Counted from the stretch's first letter, positions 34,110 through 44,343 are shown. The stretch: DNA of 53,320 nt from Cytophagaceae bacterium (GCA_029237685.1 JAQZBV010000009.1:1-53320); one strand, 5' to 3'. Numbers and translations: made by a program. Notes: generated by a model from the letters alone, not told the origin.

Positions 34110-34461
34110 TCTGACTTTTTTTTGATACAGAAAAAATATTTTATTGTATCCATCTTATCACTGCACAAAGATTTTGTAAGACTTAACCTTGACAGCATTT
34201 TACGTTATACGCTATTGCTCCTTGCGACCTAACGAATAATCGATAAGCCAAACTTCTATTAGCCGTATTTATACAAGAAAAAAAGAATTGTATTTAAGCG
34301 CTAAAGATGTTTCAACAAATGCCTTCTAGTTTTTTTTTCCATTCAAATTCCACCTTTAGACAAACTCTCCATCGCCAGAGCTCAGGACTGAAGCAGCTCT
34401 TGCAATTGTTTGATTGATCTTATTACTTTGCGGCTCAACCATTTTTAATCAACCAACCGCT
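34110..34461. other. Intergenic region before the beta-helix gene
   Basis: About 350 AT-rich bases. A T run after 34110 might end the upstream transcript. A near match to the -7 box (ATTACTTTG) occurs at about 34425-34433, just before the start at 34462. No RNA gene or repeat was recognised. Confidence 0.35.
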
Positions 34462-36447
34462 ATGAAAAAAACGTTAACCACTAAGCTAGGAATACTGCTA
34501 TGTTTCCTGCTTCTATCTTTTAATGCCAAAGCTACAAGCTGCCACCCTTACGTTGAACAATTGGTCAATGGAGACATCAAACTATCTGTCACCTACAACC
34601 AAAGTCAATATTATGTGGAAGTATTTGTGCGCAAAAATGACATTCAAACCATCGCGCAAAATATCGCCGGCAGTGTGGTATCTAACGGTGCCGGTTCTTA
34701 TACCTATTCTTATACCTATCCGGCATCCAATTTTGTAACCGGTGACAAGATCGTAACCCGGTTCTATTCCTATGTTTTCAATCAACCGGGTATATTTACT
34801 CCCGGCCCTGCCGAGCAGGTATGGTCAACAGATTTCTTCTACAACCAAACCTGTCCTCAAAACGCTGCGATTTATGTTTCCGTAAATGGATCAGATACGA
34901 ATAACGGAACCATTACTCAACCTGTAAGAACGGTTACGAAAGGAATCAGTTTAGCCGTGGCTCAAGACTTGAAACAAGTGCGTGTTTCCGCAGGTACTTA
35001 CATCGAAGGCAATATCCAAGTAGCAAACGGTGTAAGCCTATTGGGCGGTTACTCGCCAAGCTTTACCAGCCGTGACCTTACGCTCACTCAATACATCACT
35101 ACCATCAATGCCAATCAAACCGGTGGCTTCGGTGTGTGCGGAAGTAAAAGAGTATTGATCATTGATCAGGTTTATTTGCCCACTATCATTGAAGGCTTCG
35201 TATTGACAGGTGGTCGCGTATGCGGTTACGGTGCAGGAATCCTGGTGACCAATGCCAATAATTTGGTTTTTATCCGTCACAACAAAATTACAGCAAACTC
35301 TTCTGTGGGTAATGGAACAAGCGGAGGTGGCAATATATACCTTGCCAACAGTGGGATTCAGCTTCACGACAACATCATTACGCAAGGGTTCTCCGGTGCC
35401 AATTTCGGAAATGATTTGCAATTGGAAAGCAACCAGCCTTTCCTCACGACCAACATTTACAACAACACCTTCACCACTGAATCCGCAGTAGTAGGATTAG
35501 AAAAATCAGTACACTACGGCAACAAATACCTGAACCAATATTTAGTGCATGTATCCACTGCCGGAAACGATGCGAACATTGGCACCAATGAATCTCCGGT
35601 TAAAACAATCACCAAAGGTCTTGCATTGGCCGCTGAAATTCAGGCCAATCAGTTGCGCATTGCAGCCGGTACCTATGTTGAAGGCAACCTGAATGTGGTG
35701 AACGGTGTAAGTATCTACGGAGGATACAATGCAGATTTTACGGTTTCCAATCCTTCCGGCAATGTAACCACCATCGATGCACAGCAACCGACAGGTGTAT
35801 TTGTGTGCGGCAGCAAAAGAATCTTTTATGCTGAAAACATCACCCTCTATACTGCCATCAGCGGCTTGACGCTGAAAGGCGGCAGACTTTGCGGTTATGG
35901 CGGAGGAATATACATCAACAATTCCAATGAAAACCTGGTCATTCAAAACAACAAACTCGATGGCAATTCTTCTGTTGGAAACGGAACCAGTTCTGGTGGC
36001 AACATTTATGTCGCGAACAGTTCCGCTAAAATTCTATACAATGAAATCATCAACGGCTTTGCCGGTGGCGGTTATGGTCATGACATCCACATCTCAGGCA
36101 CTTATGCCGGTGTCAAAACTGAAATTGCGTTCAATACGATCACGGCTGCGTCTACCGTCTATGGCGCTGAATCGGGTGATGTCCATGACAACACCTATTT
36201 GAGTAGCAATGCAAGAACAAGCGAAGACAATTTATATTTACCATTGGAAGTAAAATTACACGATCAGGTATTGATCGTGAGCAGTCCGGAAGACCAGGTA
36301 CAGGTGGAAGTGCTGGATATCACGGGTGTTTCTAAAATAAAATCTCAGGCAAAAGAAATTCCGATGGGTGGATTAGCCAGCGGAATTTACATCATCAAAA
36401 CAGAAAGCGGGGCGGAAGTCAATACGACCAAAGTATTCTTAAAATAA
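34462..36447 (+). CDS. Secreted beta-helix protein with internal duplication and T9SS domain
   Basis: 661 residues from ATG 34462 (signal peptide to FNAKATSC). After an about 105-residue N-terminal region come two long homologous units: residues about 130-365 and 365-590. Each has a DUF1565-like opening (YVSVNGSDTNNGT / HVSTAGNDANIGT), then SAGTYIEGN / AAGTYVEGN, GVCGSKR / FVCGSKR, LTGGRVCGYGAGI / LKGGRLCGYGGGI and NSSVGNGTS. These build right-handed parallel beta-helices of the pectate-lyase type, but no lyase catalytic residues are identifiable, so an adhesin or glycan-binding role is equally likely. The C-terminus is a T9SS sorting domain (GLASGIYIIKTESG). A perfect terminator follows. Confidence 0.85.
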   Translation: MKKTLTTKLGILLCFLLLSFNAKATSCHPYVEQLVNGDIKLSVTYNQSQYYVEVFVRKNDIQTIAQNIAGSVVSNGAGSYTYSYTYPASNFVTGDKIVTRFYSYVFNQPGIFTPGPAEQVWSTDFFYNQTCPQNAAIYVSVNGSDTNNGTITQPVRTVTKGISLAVAQDLKQVRVSAGTYIEGNIQVANGVSLLGGYSPSFTSRDLTLTQYITTINANQTGGFGVCGSKRVLIIDQVYLPTIIEGFVLTGGRVCGYGAGILVTNANNLVFIRHNKITANSSVGNGTSGGGNIYLANSGIQLHDNIITQGFSGANFGNDLQLESNQPFLTTNIYNNTFTTESAVVGLEKSVHYGNKYLNQYLVHVSTAGNDANIGTNESPVKTITKGLALAAEIQANQLRIAAGTYVEGNLNVVNGVSIYGGYNADFTVSNPSGNVTTIDAQQPTGVFVCGSKRIFYAENITLYTAISGLTLKGGRLCGYGGGIYINNSNENLVIQNNKLDGNSSVGNGTSSGGNIYVANSSAKILYNEIINGFAGGGYGHDIHISGTYAGVKTEIAFNTITAASTVYGAESGDVHDNTYLSSNARTSEDNLYLPLEVKLHDQVLIVSSPEDQVQVEVLDITGVSKIKSQAKEIPMGGLASGIYIIKTESGAEVNTTKVFLK

Positions 36448-36464
36448 TCTTCATCTCTGCATAC

Positions 36465-36505
36465 AAATAGCCGGTCAAGACAAATGAGGTCTTGACCGGC
36501 TATTT
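36465..36505 (+). terminator. Strong terminator after the beta-helix gene
   Basis: A perfect 17-pair stem (36465-36481 with 36489-36505) around an AAATGAG loop, beginning AAATAGCCGG and ending GGCTATTT, located 18 bases after the stop. Confidence 0.85.
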
Positions 36506-36568
36506 ACGTTATACCATTTTACTACTGAAAAAAAATGTTATCTTCAGGTAGGGACATTGTTCTAACGT

Positions 36569-38518
36569 ATGAAGCACATTCTTTTTTTATTTTCATTAAC
36601 CCTTTTCTTCTGTCCACTGAAGGCACAAGTAAAACCTGCGAAATGCTCTAAGCATAACAGCTTTATAAATCAACACGCACAACGGACTTCTCTCTCAGAA
36701 GAACAGCTGCAATTCATGGATCAGTACGATGTGCATTATTATAAAATCGATATCGCTGCGGAGCGAACAACGGTTGACATCTCCGGTAATTCGACCATCG
36801 AGGCAACGGTAGTTCAGGGCCCACTGTCTACGTTTGTATTTGAGTTGGGTAGTGAACTGACCATCGATTCCCTTCGCTTCAACGGCATACTTCAAACCTT
36901 TACACGAACAGATTCCTGCGTATCCGTAGCCCTTGCTGCACCACTTTCCAATGGTGCAGAGATCAAAGCTGTTGTATACTATCGGGGTACTCCATCCGCA
37001 GGCGTAGGGAATGGCAACGAGCCTTTCCACAATCAGCCCATCACCTGGACGCTGAGTGAACCTTATAATTCCTACCATTGGTTCGCCGTCAAACAATTCT
37101 TAACAGACAAAGCAGACTCTGTAGAGGTTTGGATCACCACCTCCGATGAAAACAAAGCGGGATCAAATGGCTTGCTAAAAAATATCACCGCATTGCCCGG
37201 CAATAAAAACAGGTACGAATGGAAATCCAACTATCCTATCGCTTACTACCTCATCTCTATTACTGTGGGGCAATTCATGGATTATACTTTATCCGCGCAG
37301 CCTTTGGGTGCCTCACAGCCTATACCCATCGTCAATTATATTTATGACAGTCCGGAAGCATTGGCTTACTTCAAAACAGAATTGGATAAGACGCCGGATA
37401 TGCTCGATACCTACTCCAACCTGTTTGGCTTGTATCCTTTCTCGGAAGAAAAATACGGGCATTGCACTGCGCCTATTGGCGGGGGTATGGAGCATCAAAC
37501 CATGACTACCGTCAATGATTTTTTCACCGGATTGACGGCACACGAACTCGCCCATCAATGGTTCGGAAACCATGTGACCTGTGCGACCTGGAAAGACATT
37601 TGGCTCAATGAAGGATTTGCGTCTTACTCAGAATACCTGTACCACGAAACAGATATTGCTGCCAACGCGCAAGATTGGTTGACCAACGCACACAGCACCG
37701 TCCTTTCAGAACCTACAGGCAGTGTATATATAGACGATACGACGAATGTCGGTCGCATTTTCGATGGCAGACTAACTTATAAAAAAGGAGGGCTGTTGTT
37801 GCACATGCTTCGTTTTGAAATCGATAATGACGCCTTGTTTTTTCAGGGACTGAAAAACTACCAGCAAACCTACAGTCACCGTACAGCCACACAAAATGAT
37901 TTTAAGCAGATCATGGAAACCACTACGGGAATGAACTTCGATACCTTTTTTAACCACTGGTACTTTGGCTCCGGTTACCCCATAATTTCCGCTACCTGGA
38001 ACCATAGCCCGGAAGGTCTTTTTTATTTGCAACTTTCCCAAATAGGATCAGATGCTACCATTACTCCTATCTATGCTACGTCTCTGCAAATTCAATTGCA
38101 GCGTAGCGATGCCGCAGATACATTGATCCGTTGCTTCATCGACCATACAACCCATAATATCGTCCTTCCTGCAGTACAAGGCACCGTAACAAACATTGTC
38201 CTTGATCCCAACGAATGGCTCATCAATTCTATCGATGAAATCGTTTACGATCCTTCCTTAATCATTGCATCCACTACATCATCTCAGCACAATAAACGGA
38301 TCAGTTTATTCCCTAATCCGGCAAGCGAAGAAATACGATTGAGTATACCTGAAAATTATAGAGGCATGGCAAAACTTTACGATTCGCTCGGTCAGGAACT
38401 CAAAACATTTTCACTTGATGGAAAAATGTACACATTAAAAACCAATCACCTGAGTCCCGGGCTATATATGATTGTATTGCAGGAAGGGAGACAATCGATT
38501 CGCTTTATAAAGGAATAG
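36569..38518 (+). CDS. M1-family aminopeptidase with T9SS sorting domain
   Basis: 649 residues. Signal peptide (FFCPLKAQ), M1 N-terminal beta domain, then the catalytic part: GGGMEHQTMTT (the exopeptidase GAMEN equivalent), zinc site H325-E-L-A-H329 and E348 (NEGFASY), 19 residues apart as required. The end (ISLFPNPASEEIRLSIP) is a type A T9SS domain, so it is exported to the surface, unlike the M1 protein at 22396. It would cleave N-terminal residues of external peptides. The DUF1801 gene starts 34 bases after its stop. Confidence 0.92.
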   Translation: MKHILFLFSLTLFFCPLKAQVKPAKCSKHNSFINQHAQRTSLSEEQLQFMDQYDVHYYKIDIAAERTTVDISGNSTIEATVVQGPLSTFVFELGSELTIDSLRFNGILQTFTRTDSCVSVALAAPLSNGAEIKAVVYYRGTPSAGVGNGNEPFHNQPITWTLSEPYNSYHWFAVKQFLTDKADSVEVWITTSDENKAGSNGLLKNITALPGNKNRYEWKSNYPIAYYLISITVGQFMDYTLSAQPLGASQPIPIVNYIYDSPEALAYFKTELDKTPDMLDTYSNLFGLYPFSEEKYGHCTAPIGGGMEHQTMTTVNDFFTGLTAHELAHQWFGNHVTCATWKDIWLNEGFASYSEYLYHETDIAANAQDWLTNAHSTVLSEPTGSVYIDDTTNVGRIFDGRLTYKKGGLLLHMLRFEIDNDALFFQGLKNYQQTYSHRTATQNDFKQIMETTTGMNFDTFFNHWYFGSGYPIISATWNHSPEGLFYLQLSQIGSDATITPIYATSLQIQLQRSDAADTLIRCFIDHTTHNIVLPAVQGTVTNIVLDPNEWLINSIDEIVYDPSLIIASTTSSQHNKRISLFPNPASEEIRLSIPENYRGMAKLYDSLGQELKTFSLDGKMYTLKTNHLSPGLYMIVLQEGRQSIRFIKE

Positions 38519-38552
38519 ATTAGTGATTTAATTCTACAAAAGGATAAGTTCC

Positions 38553-38903
38553 ATGATGAAAGCCTTAGATGAATATTATGAGAGACAGGAAGAACCGATC
38601 AAGAGCTGTCTGATTGCCCTACGCCATATTTTATTGGATTTTAAGGCACCGCTTACCGAAGCCTTGAAATATGGCATGCCTTTTTTTTGCTACAGGGAAA
38701 AAATGTTTTGCTACCTCTGGACAGATAAGAAAAGCAAGCAGCCTTATATAGGAATCGTAGATGGAAATAAAATAGAACATCCACTATTGGTGCAAGACAA
38801 AAGGGCTCGCATGAAAATACTTTACATTGATCCTACACAAGATATCCCTGTCAAAACGATCCGGCAAATTTTGACGATCGCGTTGAAACTACGTCAATCT
38901 TAG
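38553..38903 (+). CDS. DUF1801 (YdhG-like) protein
   Basis: 116 residues matching the small DUF1801 fold: LDEYYERQEEPIKSCLIALRHILLDF, LTEALKYGMPFFCYREKMFCYLW, YIGIVDGNKIEHPLL, and the end DIPVKTIRQILTIALKL. Members look like iron-binding-type frataxin-fold domains in structure but have no settled function. ATG ATG start at 38553 allows two initiators. It sits between the M1 gene and a bidirectional terminator. Confidence 0.75.
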   Translation: MMKALDEYYERQEEPIKSCLIALRHILLDFKAPLTEALKYGMPFFCYREKMFCYLWTDKKSKQPYIGIVDGNKIEHPLLVQDKRARMKILYIDPTQDIPVKTIRQILTIALKLRQS

Positions 38904-38917
38904 GTTTAACATAAACA

Positions 38918-38951
38918 AAAAAGCATCTGTCCCGGAGGATAGATGCTTTTT
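38918..38951. terminator. Bidirectional terminator
   Basis: AAAAAGCATCT (38918-38928) and AGATGCTTTTT (38941-38951) form an 11-pair stem with A/T runs on both sides, between the convergent genes ending at 38903 and 38972. Confidence 0.85.
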
Positions 38952-38971
38952 CATAGCTGGTTGAAAAACGA

Positions 38972-39634
38972 TTACTTCACTTCTTCTTTTGCATCAGCAT
39001 TTTCTGCTGCTTTTGCACCTGGTCTGTTCGCTGCTTTGATAGCAACAAATCTTACCTTTTCTTTAGCGATAGCCATGTTATCTTTAGAAGCTAAATCTTT
39101 CTCCACTTCATTCTTTCTGGTATCTAATGCTTCATACAACACTTTGATCTCATCCCAGTCTTCTCTAGAATAGCTATCTTTGTTTGTATCTACAACGTTT
39201 ACGAAGTTTTCGTATACACCACGGATATTTTTAGCGTCTACCCATGCAAAGCTGATGTCTGCACCGATTTTACCTTCACCGAACAAAGCATCTCTAAATG
39301 CTTTTTTCTTAGCATAAACTTCTTCGTCTTTCTTCTTTTGAAGTTCTTCAGAATATTTAGCCTTATATGCTTCGTAATCTGATTTTGCTTCTTCTACTTT
39401 TTTCTTTTCTTCTTCATCATTCGCTGCAGCAGCTTCTGCCTTTACAGCTCTTTCCTGGTAACCAGCTTCTACATTGGCCCAATACGTATCAGAATACTCA
39501 GCATCGGATTTCTTCACTGAATCAACATAGTCACGTAATTCTTTGCGAGTTACTGTAGCTTCATCATTTTTTTTCTCACAAGCTACAAAGCTGATCATGG
39601 CAGCGCAGCTCAACATCAAAACTATTTTTTTCAT
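38972..39634 (-). CDS. Lys/Glu-rich lipoprotein
   Basis: 220 residues from the ATG at 39634; an upstream in-frame start at 39679 would precede the signal peptide. Lipobox FVACEKK anchors it. The body is highly charged and helical (EEEKKKVEEAKSDYEAYKAKY, EVYAKKKAFRDALFGEGKIG) and predicts a coiled coil. The tail is Ala/Glu/Lys rich. It looks abundant-protein-like in codon simplicity, but family and function are unknown. The next gene on this strand begins 249 bases upstream, so it has its own promoter. Confidence 0.75.
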   Translation of the reverse strand: MKKIVLMLSCAAMISFVACEKKNDEATVTRKELRDYVDSVKKSDAEYSDTYWANVEAGYQERAVKAEAAAANDEEEKKKVEEAKSDYEAYKAKYSEELQKKKDEEVYAKKKAFRDALFGEGKIGADISFAWVDAKNIRGVYENFVNVVDTNKDSYSREDWDEIKVLYEALDTRKNEVEKDLASKDNMAIAKEKVRFVAIKAANRPGAKAAENADAKEEVK

Positions 39635-39882
39635 TTTGTTTAGGCGGTTATGTTTAAAAATTCTTAAGGTTATCTCCATTCAAGTCAATTGTTAAGCCAG
39701 AAATCCGTCACTTTTTAAAACCCTTTGTTTATAAGCATCTACAAATACCTTAGGGTTTTAATCATTTCACTCACAGAATTTAACAGAGGGAAACGGGGTG
39801 TTTTTTTCACAATTTATCCATTGCAATGTCCGCTTTTATTCCCAGTCGGGAGGTTTTACCTCGTCTATTCTTGTTACAACAA

Positions 39883-41216
39883 TTATTCAATCCATACTTT
39901 GATTCTGGATACATCTCCACTTGTAGTTTGAATTTCCAGGATATATAGCCCAGCTGTTATACCCGTACGATTAAACTCATAATAACCCGATGCAAAATTA
40001 AGTGGTAATTCTGCCGCAGAAGATCCATGGATGCTTCGCAGATAAATATGAGTCAATTGATCGGTCGGATTATTTAGTATCAATTTTGCGGATTCTTTAA
40101 CAGGATTGGGATAAACCTGAAATCCATTCACAACCGCCAACTCAGTCGACGACTGTTCATCAGACAAAGAATCTTCTTTCCTTTGCAATTGATCCGTACA
40201 ACGCGATTACTTTCTGCTAAACACGTACGAAAGGGATGGTTGGGATTATTTTGCAATTCATTAATAAAAGCTGGCTGAAAGATATCGGTCCAGGGAGTTG
40301 GAATCCACTCAACATTCCCTGTCTGCCCGAGTATCTCAGAGATATACAAATCGCTGTACTCAGGTCTAATGAATTGATGAATATCGGTATAAATATTCCC
40401 TCTTGTGTATTGGCAAGAAGCAATGGCATACAGTCCGTACTCTGGCGTGGAGTAATTGGGATTGGTAAACATATAATTGAATTCCAGATCCGACAAATCA
40501 TAGGGACCGGAGCCGGGTGCTGCCATCACAACATTAAACTCCGATTTATGCTTGTCATTGATCTCCTTTATAGTAGCCATCGTGGAATGACCTCCCTGAG
40601 AATAACCCGTCATAAAAACTTCGCCATTCAAGTTGAAGTTCAGCGTTTGAGCCAGATTTCTTGCCGCTCTTACGTTATCTATCGTTGCTGCAGCTTCTGT
40701 TCTCGCATCCACAAAAGGGTGAAAACCTTCTCCATCTCCTAATCCCTGGTAGTCCGGCGCGACAGTCAGATAACCTGAACCGGCGAATAACAAGGGATAA
40801 ATAAATTCAATACCCTCTCCTGCCCCACTCATGTAAGAAGGCACTTCTTGTTTTTTAAATACAGTGCCATGATTGTATGTTGCAATCGGTAGATTACAAT
40901 TCATTTGAGGAACCAATACAGCTCCCGTCGCAACGATCAATTGACCGTTAAAATTCGGGGTATAATAATATACCCGATACACTTTTACTGCAACATCCAA
41001 TTCTCCTATTACATTAAGAAGAGAGGAAGATACGGGAATCGGCAGACCGGTTGCTTCTTCCAGTACATGTGAAACGATTTCGCTACCCTTATCACGTAAC
41101 TCTTCAACCGTCCAATCGGCGAGCAATTCATACGATTTGACTTCTCCTCTTTGTTGTGCTTGCGCGAGGCAAGCGGTGAAAATAAAAAGTATAAAGTAGT
41201 ACACTGTTTTTTTCAT
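39883..41216 (-). pseudogene. Frameshifted secreted alpha/beta hydrolase with T9SS domain
   Basis: The 5' part (signal peptide ending CLAQAQ, start at 41216) is a secreted lipase-like esterase: VAPDYQGLGDGEG, nucleophile elbow TGYSQGGHS with S206, then YNHGTV earlier for the oxyanion region. It runs into an unrelated tail RVVRINCKGKKIL and stops at 40128. A second frame, shifted by one base, takes over near 40190-40206 and continues DQLQRKEDSLSDE to a normal T9SS domain (FQVYPNPVKESAKL, ending 39883). A one-base deletion (or sequencing error) explains both. Without the T9SS domain the product would not reach the surface. Confidence 0.8.
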
Positions 41217-41434
41217 AGCTGTGATGAGTTAAGTCCCCAATGTGTTCAAACTCTTTCAATCGTTAAGCCAAAAGCATGATATGCACTTTAAATAAGGTCT
41301 GTCGATGATTTTATTCATTTCAAAAAATATACTCTCTTTCAATAATCCACAAGCAGCCAGGAATGAGGGGTATATTTTACACAAACAGAATTAGTGATAA
41401 AGAGCCAGGCGAACTAAATCACTAATTCTATACG

Positions 41435-41466
41435 CAAAAAAAGGCGCTGCAATATTTCGCAGCGCC
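41435..41466 (-). terminator. Terminator for the minus-strand lipoprotein gene
   Basis: GGCGCTGC (41443-41450) pairs with GCAGCGCC (41459-41466); on the minus strand a U-rich run (A tract at 41436-41442 of the plus strand) follows the stem, 36 bases after the stop. The rest of the 41217-41501 gap shows nothing else. Confidence 0.8.
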
Positions 41467-41501
41467 ACATTAACAAACAAAAAATAAAGTAAAAGGATGA
41501 A

Positions 41502-42524
41502 TTAGTAAATTCCTCTATAAGGATTGTAGACATAGTTAAGGTCTATACTTCCAAAGTTCTTAAAGTATATATTAGCCAAGCGCGCAGGATCAGTAGCCAA
41601 TTCACCAACACCGGGCAAATCGTCTTTATCATCCCAACCCCAAGGGGTATGGGCTCCGCCTGAACCCACCGTGCGCAAGAAAGCACGTCCATTTTCTTTG
41701 AAAGACTGCGCATCAAAACGTCTTTCCCACATGCCGCCGGATTCAAAAATATCCACCAGCTTATACATTACATTGCGGTCGTCATTGTTTGCAGGCGCTT
41801 CCGCTGTAATCAAACTAGGGAGATAAATTAATCCATCACCGTTGATTTTATAATAAGGCTGTGCTTTCAAACCATGTCCTCTGCATTCTTGAGCAGTCAC
41901 CGGATGCAACTCATTATTATAATTTTCCAGTTTCAAGGCACCATCAATGCTTTCCTTATTGCTTTGCAAAGGACTGCCACTAGGCACAAAAGAATAAAAA
42001 TCAGCATGTGCATTCGTTACGATACCTTGCAGCTCTCCATAACCATTATTAGCGGTGCTTTTCTTTACAATGGCCAATAAACCTTCCAGGTCATTCTCGT
42101 GGTAGTCCATGTTCGCAAAACAAACTTCCGCCCAATCTCTGGGATGAAAAAAAGAATAAATAATATAGTAATGTGTTCCTGTTTCCACAACGGAATAATA
42201 ACTATGGCCTTTCGGAACAAAGCCTTTGCTGGGTTCTATGTTGTTCCAATTGTTAGAAGTGATCCAATCGTTGTCAAAATTGATATTGGTGATGTAGTCT
42301 CCTCTTCCGGACATAGAACCACAACCCGAATTATCGACATCCTGGTGATGAATCGGAGCCCATCTCAAAGCCAATTGTTGGTAATAAGAAGCACTCATTC
42401 GAGTGGACTTCTTGACTGTATCCGGTTTTACTTCTTCTGAATCATTTCGTTTACAAGCATTGTTCAAAAGGAGTACAATCAAAAAACTAGTCGTAAAAAG
42501 TACTAATGTGTTTTTCTTTCTCAT
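41502..42524 (-). CDS. Lipoprotein of unknown function with aromatic-rich domain
   Basis: 340 residues. Lipobox LLNNACKRN anchors it. The body begins YQQLALRWAPIHHQDVD and contains SYYSVVETGTHYYIIYSFFHPRDW then MDYHENDLEG and VTNAHADFYSF. HENDLEG-type segments with an upstream aromatic strand recall a group of Vps62-like or NPP1-like beta-sandwich proteins, in which an acidic/His pair binds metal, but I would not assign either. The start has a TAnnTTTG-like box upstream on its strand (42545-42552). Single-gene unit with its own terminator. Confidence 0.6.
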   Translation of the reverse strand: MRKKNTLVLFTTSFLIVLLLNNACKRNDSEEVKPDTVKKSTRMSASYYQQLALRWAPIHHQDVDNSGCGSMSGRGDYITNINFDNDWITSNNWNNIEPSKGFVPKGHSYYSVVETGTHYYIIYSFFHPRDWAEVCFANMDYHENDLEGLLAIVKKSTANNGYGELQGIVTNAHADFYSFVPSGSPLQSNKESIDGALKLENYNNELHPVTAQECRGHGLKAQPYYKINGDGLIYLPSLITAEAPANNDDRNVMYKLVDIFESGGMWERRFDAQSFKENGRAFLRTVGSGGAHTPWGWDDKDDLPGVGELATDPARLANIYFKNFGSIDLNYVYNPYRGIY

Positions 42525-42544
42525 AGCTTATGGTTTTATTTTTC

Positions 42545-42552
42545 CAAAACTA
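42545..42552 (-). promoter_or_regulatory. Possible -7 promoter element of the lipoprotein gene
   Basis: The minus strand reads TAGTTTTG, an exact TAnnTTTG match, about 20 bases upstream of the ATG at 42524. No TTTG is at the expected -33 spacing. The rest of the 42525-42801 gap holds no other recognised element. Confidence 0.4.
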
Positions 42553-42801
42553 AGAGTAGAGTATCGCCCAGGTGTTACGTAAAAAAAATCAAACCTTGAT
42601 AAAAAAAGAGGTATGGAATAAACTCTATAACATTCGGGGAACATGCTATCATGCGTTAACGATTTACAACTCACAGTTACTGAACCTATTTAAACCATCT
42701 CTATCATTTGTCTTCATCAAAGTGTCTGATTATATTAAGCCTATATTGCGGCTGTATGAATTATATTGTTTTATACGAAGCCCAAACAACAATTTCTTAA
42801 C

Positions 42802-43320
42802 ATGATCATGCTCTACCTTCAACAGTATTTACCTATCGTCATCAGCTCGGCTTCGGTATACCTATTTATCATATTGGCTATTCGCCTGTTTGGAAAAAGA
42901 GAATTTGCACAACTATCGATCATAGATTTGGTATTTGTGTTACTCATCAGTAATGCGGTTCAAAATGCCATGGTAGGGACAGACACGACATTGGCCGGTG
43001 GCTTAGTTGCAGCCTCTACCTTGTTCATCACAAATTCTATACTCAAAACAATTACTTACCGCTTTCCTTTTCTTCAAAATTTTATAACAGGCCAACCCAT
43101 CGTATTGGTCTACAAAGGAGAAGTAAACGAACCAAACTTAATCAAAGCGCATATTTCTATTAATGAGTTGATCGAAAGCATTCATGAACATGGAAGCAGT
43201 TCTATTAGAAATGTAGACCTTGCCGTATTGGAAACAGATGGAAACATCAGTGTCATTTCTGATGATTTCAAAAAACGGAGCAACAAACCTCGTAAACGCA
43301 GGAAAAAACTAATGGCTTAA
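42802..43320 (+). CDS. YetF-like DUF421 membrane protein
   Basis: 172 residues from ATG 42802; an earlier in-frame TTG at 42766 is not needed. Three hydrophobic helices (about 10-30, 40-55, 60-80) carry RLFGKREFAQLSIIDLVFVLLISNAVQNAM, the family signature, and the cytoplasmic part has GQPIVLVYKGEVNEPNLIKAHIS then VDLAVLETDGNISV. DUF421 proteins are small integral membrane proteins with unknown function, found across bacteria. The basic end (KPRKRRKKL) faces the cytoplasm. The next gene follows by 13 bases, so the two are likely co-transcribed. Confidence 0.85.
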   Translation: MIMLYLQQYLPIVISSASVYLFIILAIRLFGKREFAQLSIIDLVFVLLISNAVQNAMVGTDTTLAGGLVAASTLFITNSILKTITYRFPFLQNFITGQPIVLVYKGEVNEPNLIKAHISINELIESIHEHGSSSIRNVDLAVLETDGNISVISDDFKKRSNKPRKRRKKLMA

Positions 43321-43333
43321 TTCTATTTCTACT

Positions 43334-43792
43334 ATGGCTTCTTCACTTACACTATCCCACTCCATAACCGGTCCGATCTCCGATGTTTATTATGCGCTGC
43401 TTCATTTCAAAGAATTTGGACAGCTGCATCCTCATATGAAATTCGTTGAAACCGTAGACCATAAAGAAAATGCTATTGAATACCATGTACAGGAACAATT
43501 AAATCTTTGGGGTATCCTTCCGATGAAACCTTGTTACCGTGCAACCGTCATTGAAGTAGAAAAGGATAAACACATCCGCTATCAATCAGAAGTCAAAAAA
43601 GGATTGTTTCTCACCATAGACTTCACTTTTGCAACAACGGATCAGCAGAATAATCACACACAAATTTCAGAACACATCATTCTGGAAGGTCTTCCCTGGA
43701 TACATATTATTTTTCTATCCTTACTGAAGAAGTCCCATCAACAGGTATTCAAAAATCTGCAAGCAAAAATAATCTCTCATTCATCTAACTAA
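43334..43792 (+). CDS. SRPBCC (START-like) protein
   Basis: 152 residues, no signal peptide. The pattern SHSITGPISDVYYALLHFKEFGQLHPHMKF followed by AIEYHVQEQLNLWG and RATVIEVEKDKHIRYQSEVKKGLFLTIDFTF, and the final long helix, is the SRPBCC/polyketide-cyclase-like fold that binds hydrophobic small molecules. Ligand unknown. Starts 13 bases after the YetF-like gene. Confidence 0.7.
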   Translation: MASSLTLSHSITGPISDVYYALLHFKEFGQLHPHMKFVETVDHKENAIEYHVQEQLNLWGILPMKPCYRATVIEVEKDKHIRYQSEVKKGLFLTIDFTFATTDQQNNHTQISEHIILEGLPWIHIIFLSLLKKSHQQVFKNLQAKIISHSSN

Positions 43793-44343
43793 GAAATCCT
43801 GCTACTGGTAAAGCCGAAAAGCATGCACATGTCAAGCCAAAACACAATATGTGCAAACACACATTGAAATGATAACATATAAATGTTTTATAAAATCAGT
43901 GATACTTCTTATCTTTCGTCAAGCTTTTCAAGCTGATAGTATTCACGAGATCTTATCACTATGATATCCAGAAGCAGAACCCCCTTTCTGAATAAGAGCA
44001 TTCGCTTAGCCAGAGTAATTTCCATTGCTTTAAAAAAGAACAAAACGAACACTACGCTGCTACCAAACTTTCTCTTCTCAAAAAATTAACGTTCCTTTTT
44101 ATGGACTTATCTTAGGCCTTTTGAAAATTTTCTAAGTTGGTTAAAACATTCATTTTTATTGCTTTCCGTTAACTCATTAATCTAGACCGTTCGCTAAAAA
44201 TACCTAGGCTTACCTTTATTGCCTTTCTATATTCGATACAACGAATAGAACATAATCGATAGCACTTTTAAAATAGATTCTTGTTATCGTCCACCCGTGT
44301 TTCTTTTCGTTACGAAACTTTTTTCAACCAAAACCCAACAGTT
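43793..44343. other. Long intergenic region before a beta-helix gene
   Basis: About 550 AT-rich bases upstream of the gene at 44344. No credible frame, RNA gene, hairpin terminator or listed repeat family is present. It likely carries the promoter and regulatory sites of the following surface-protein gene. The in-frame TTG at 44281 extends that reading frame but precedes its signal peptide. Confidence 0.4.
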
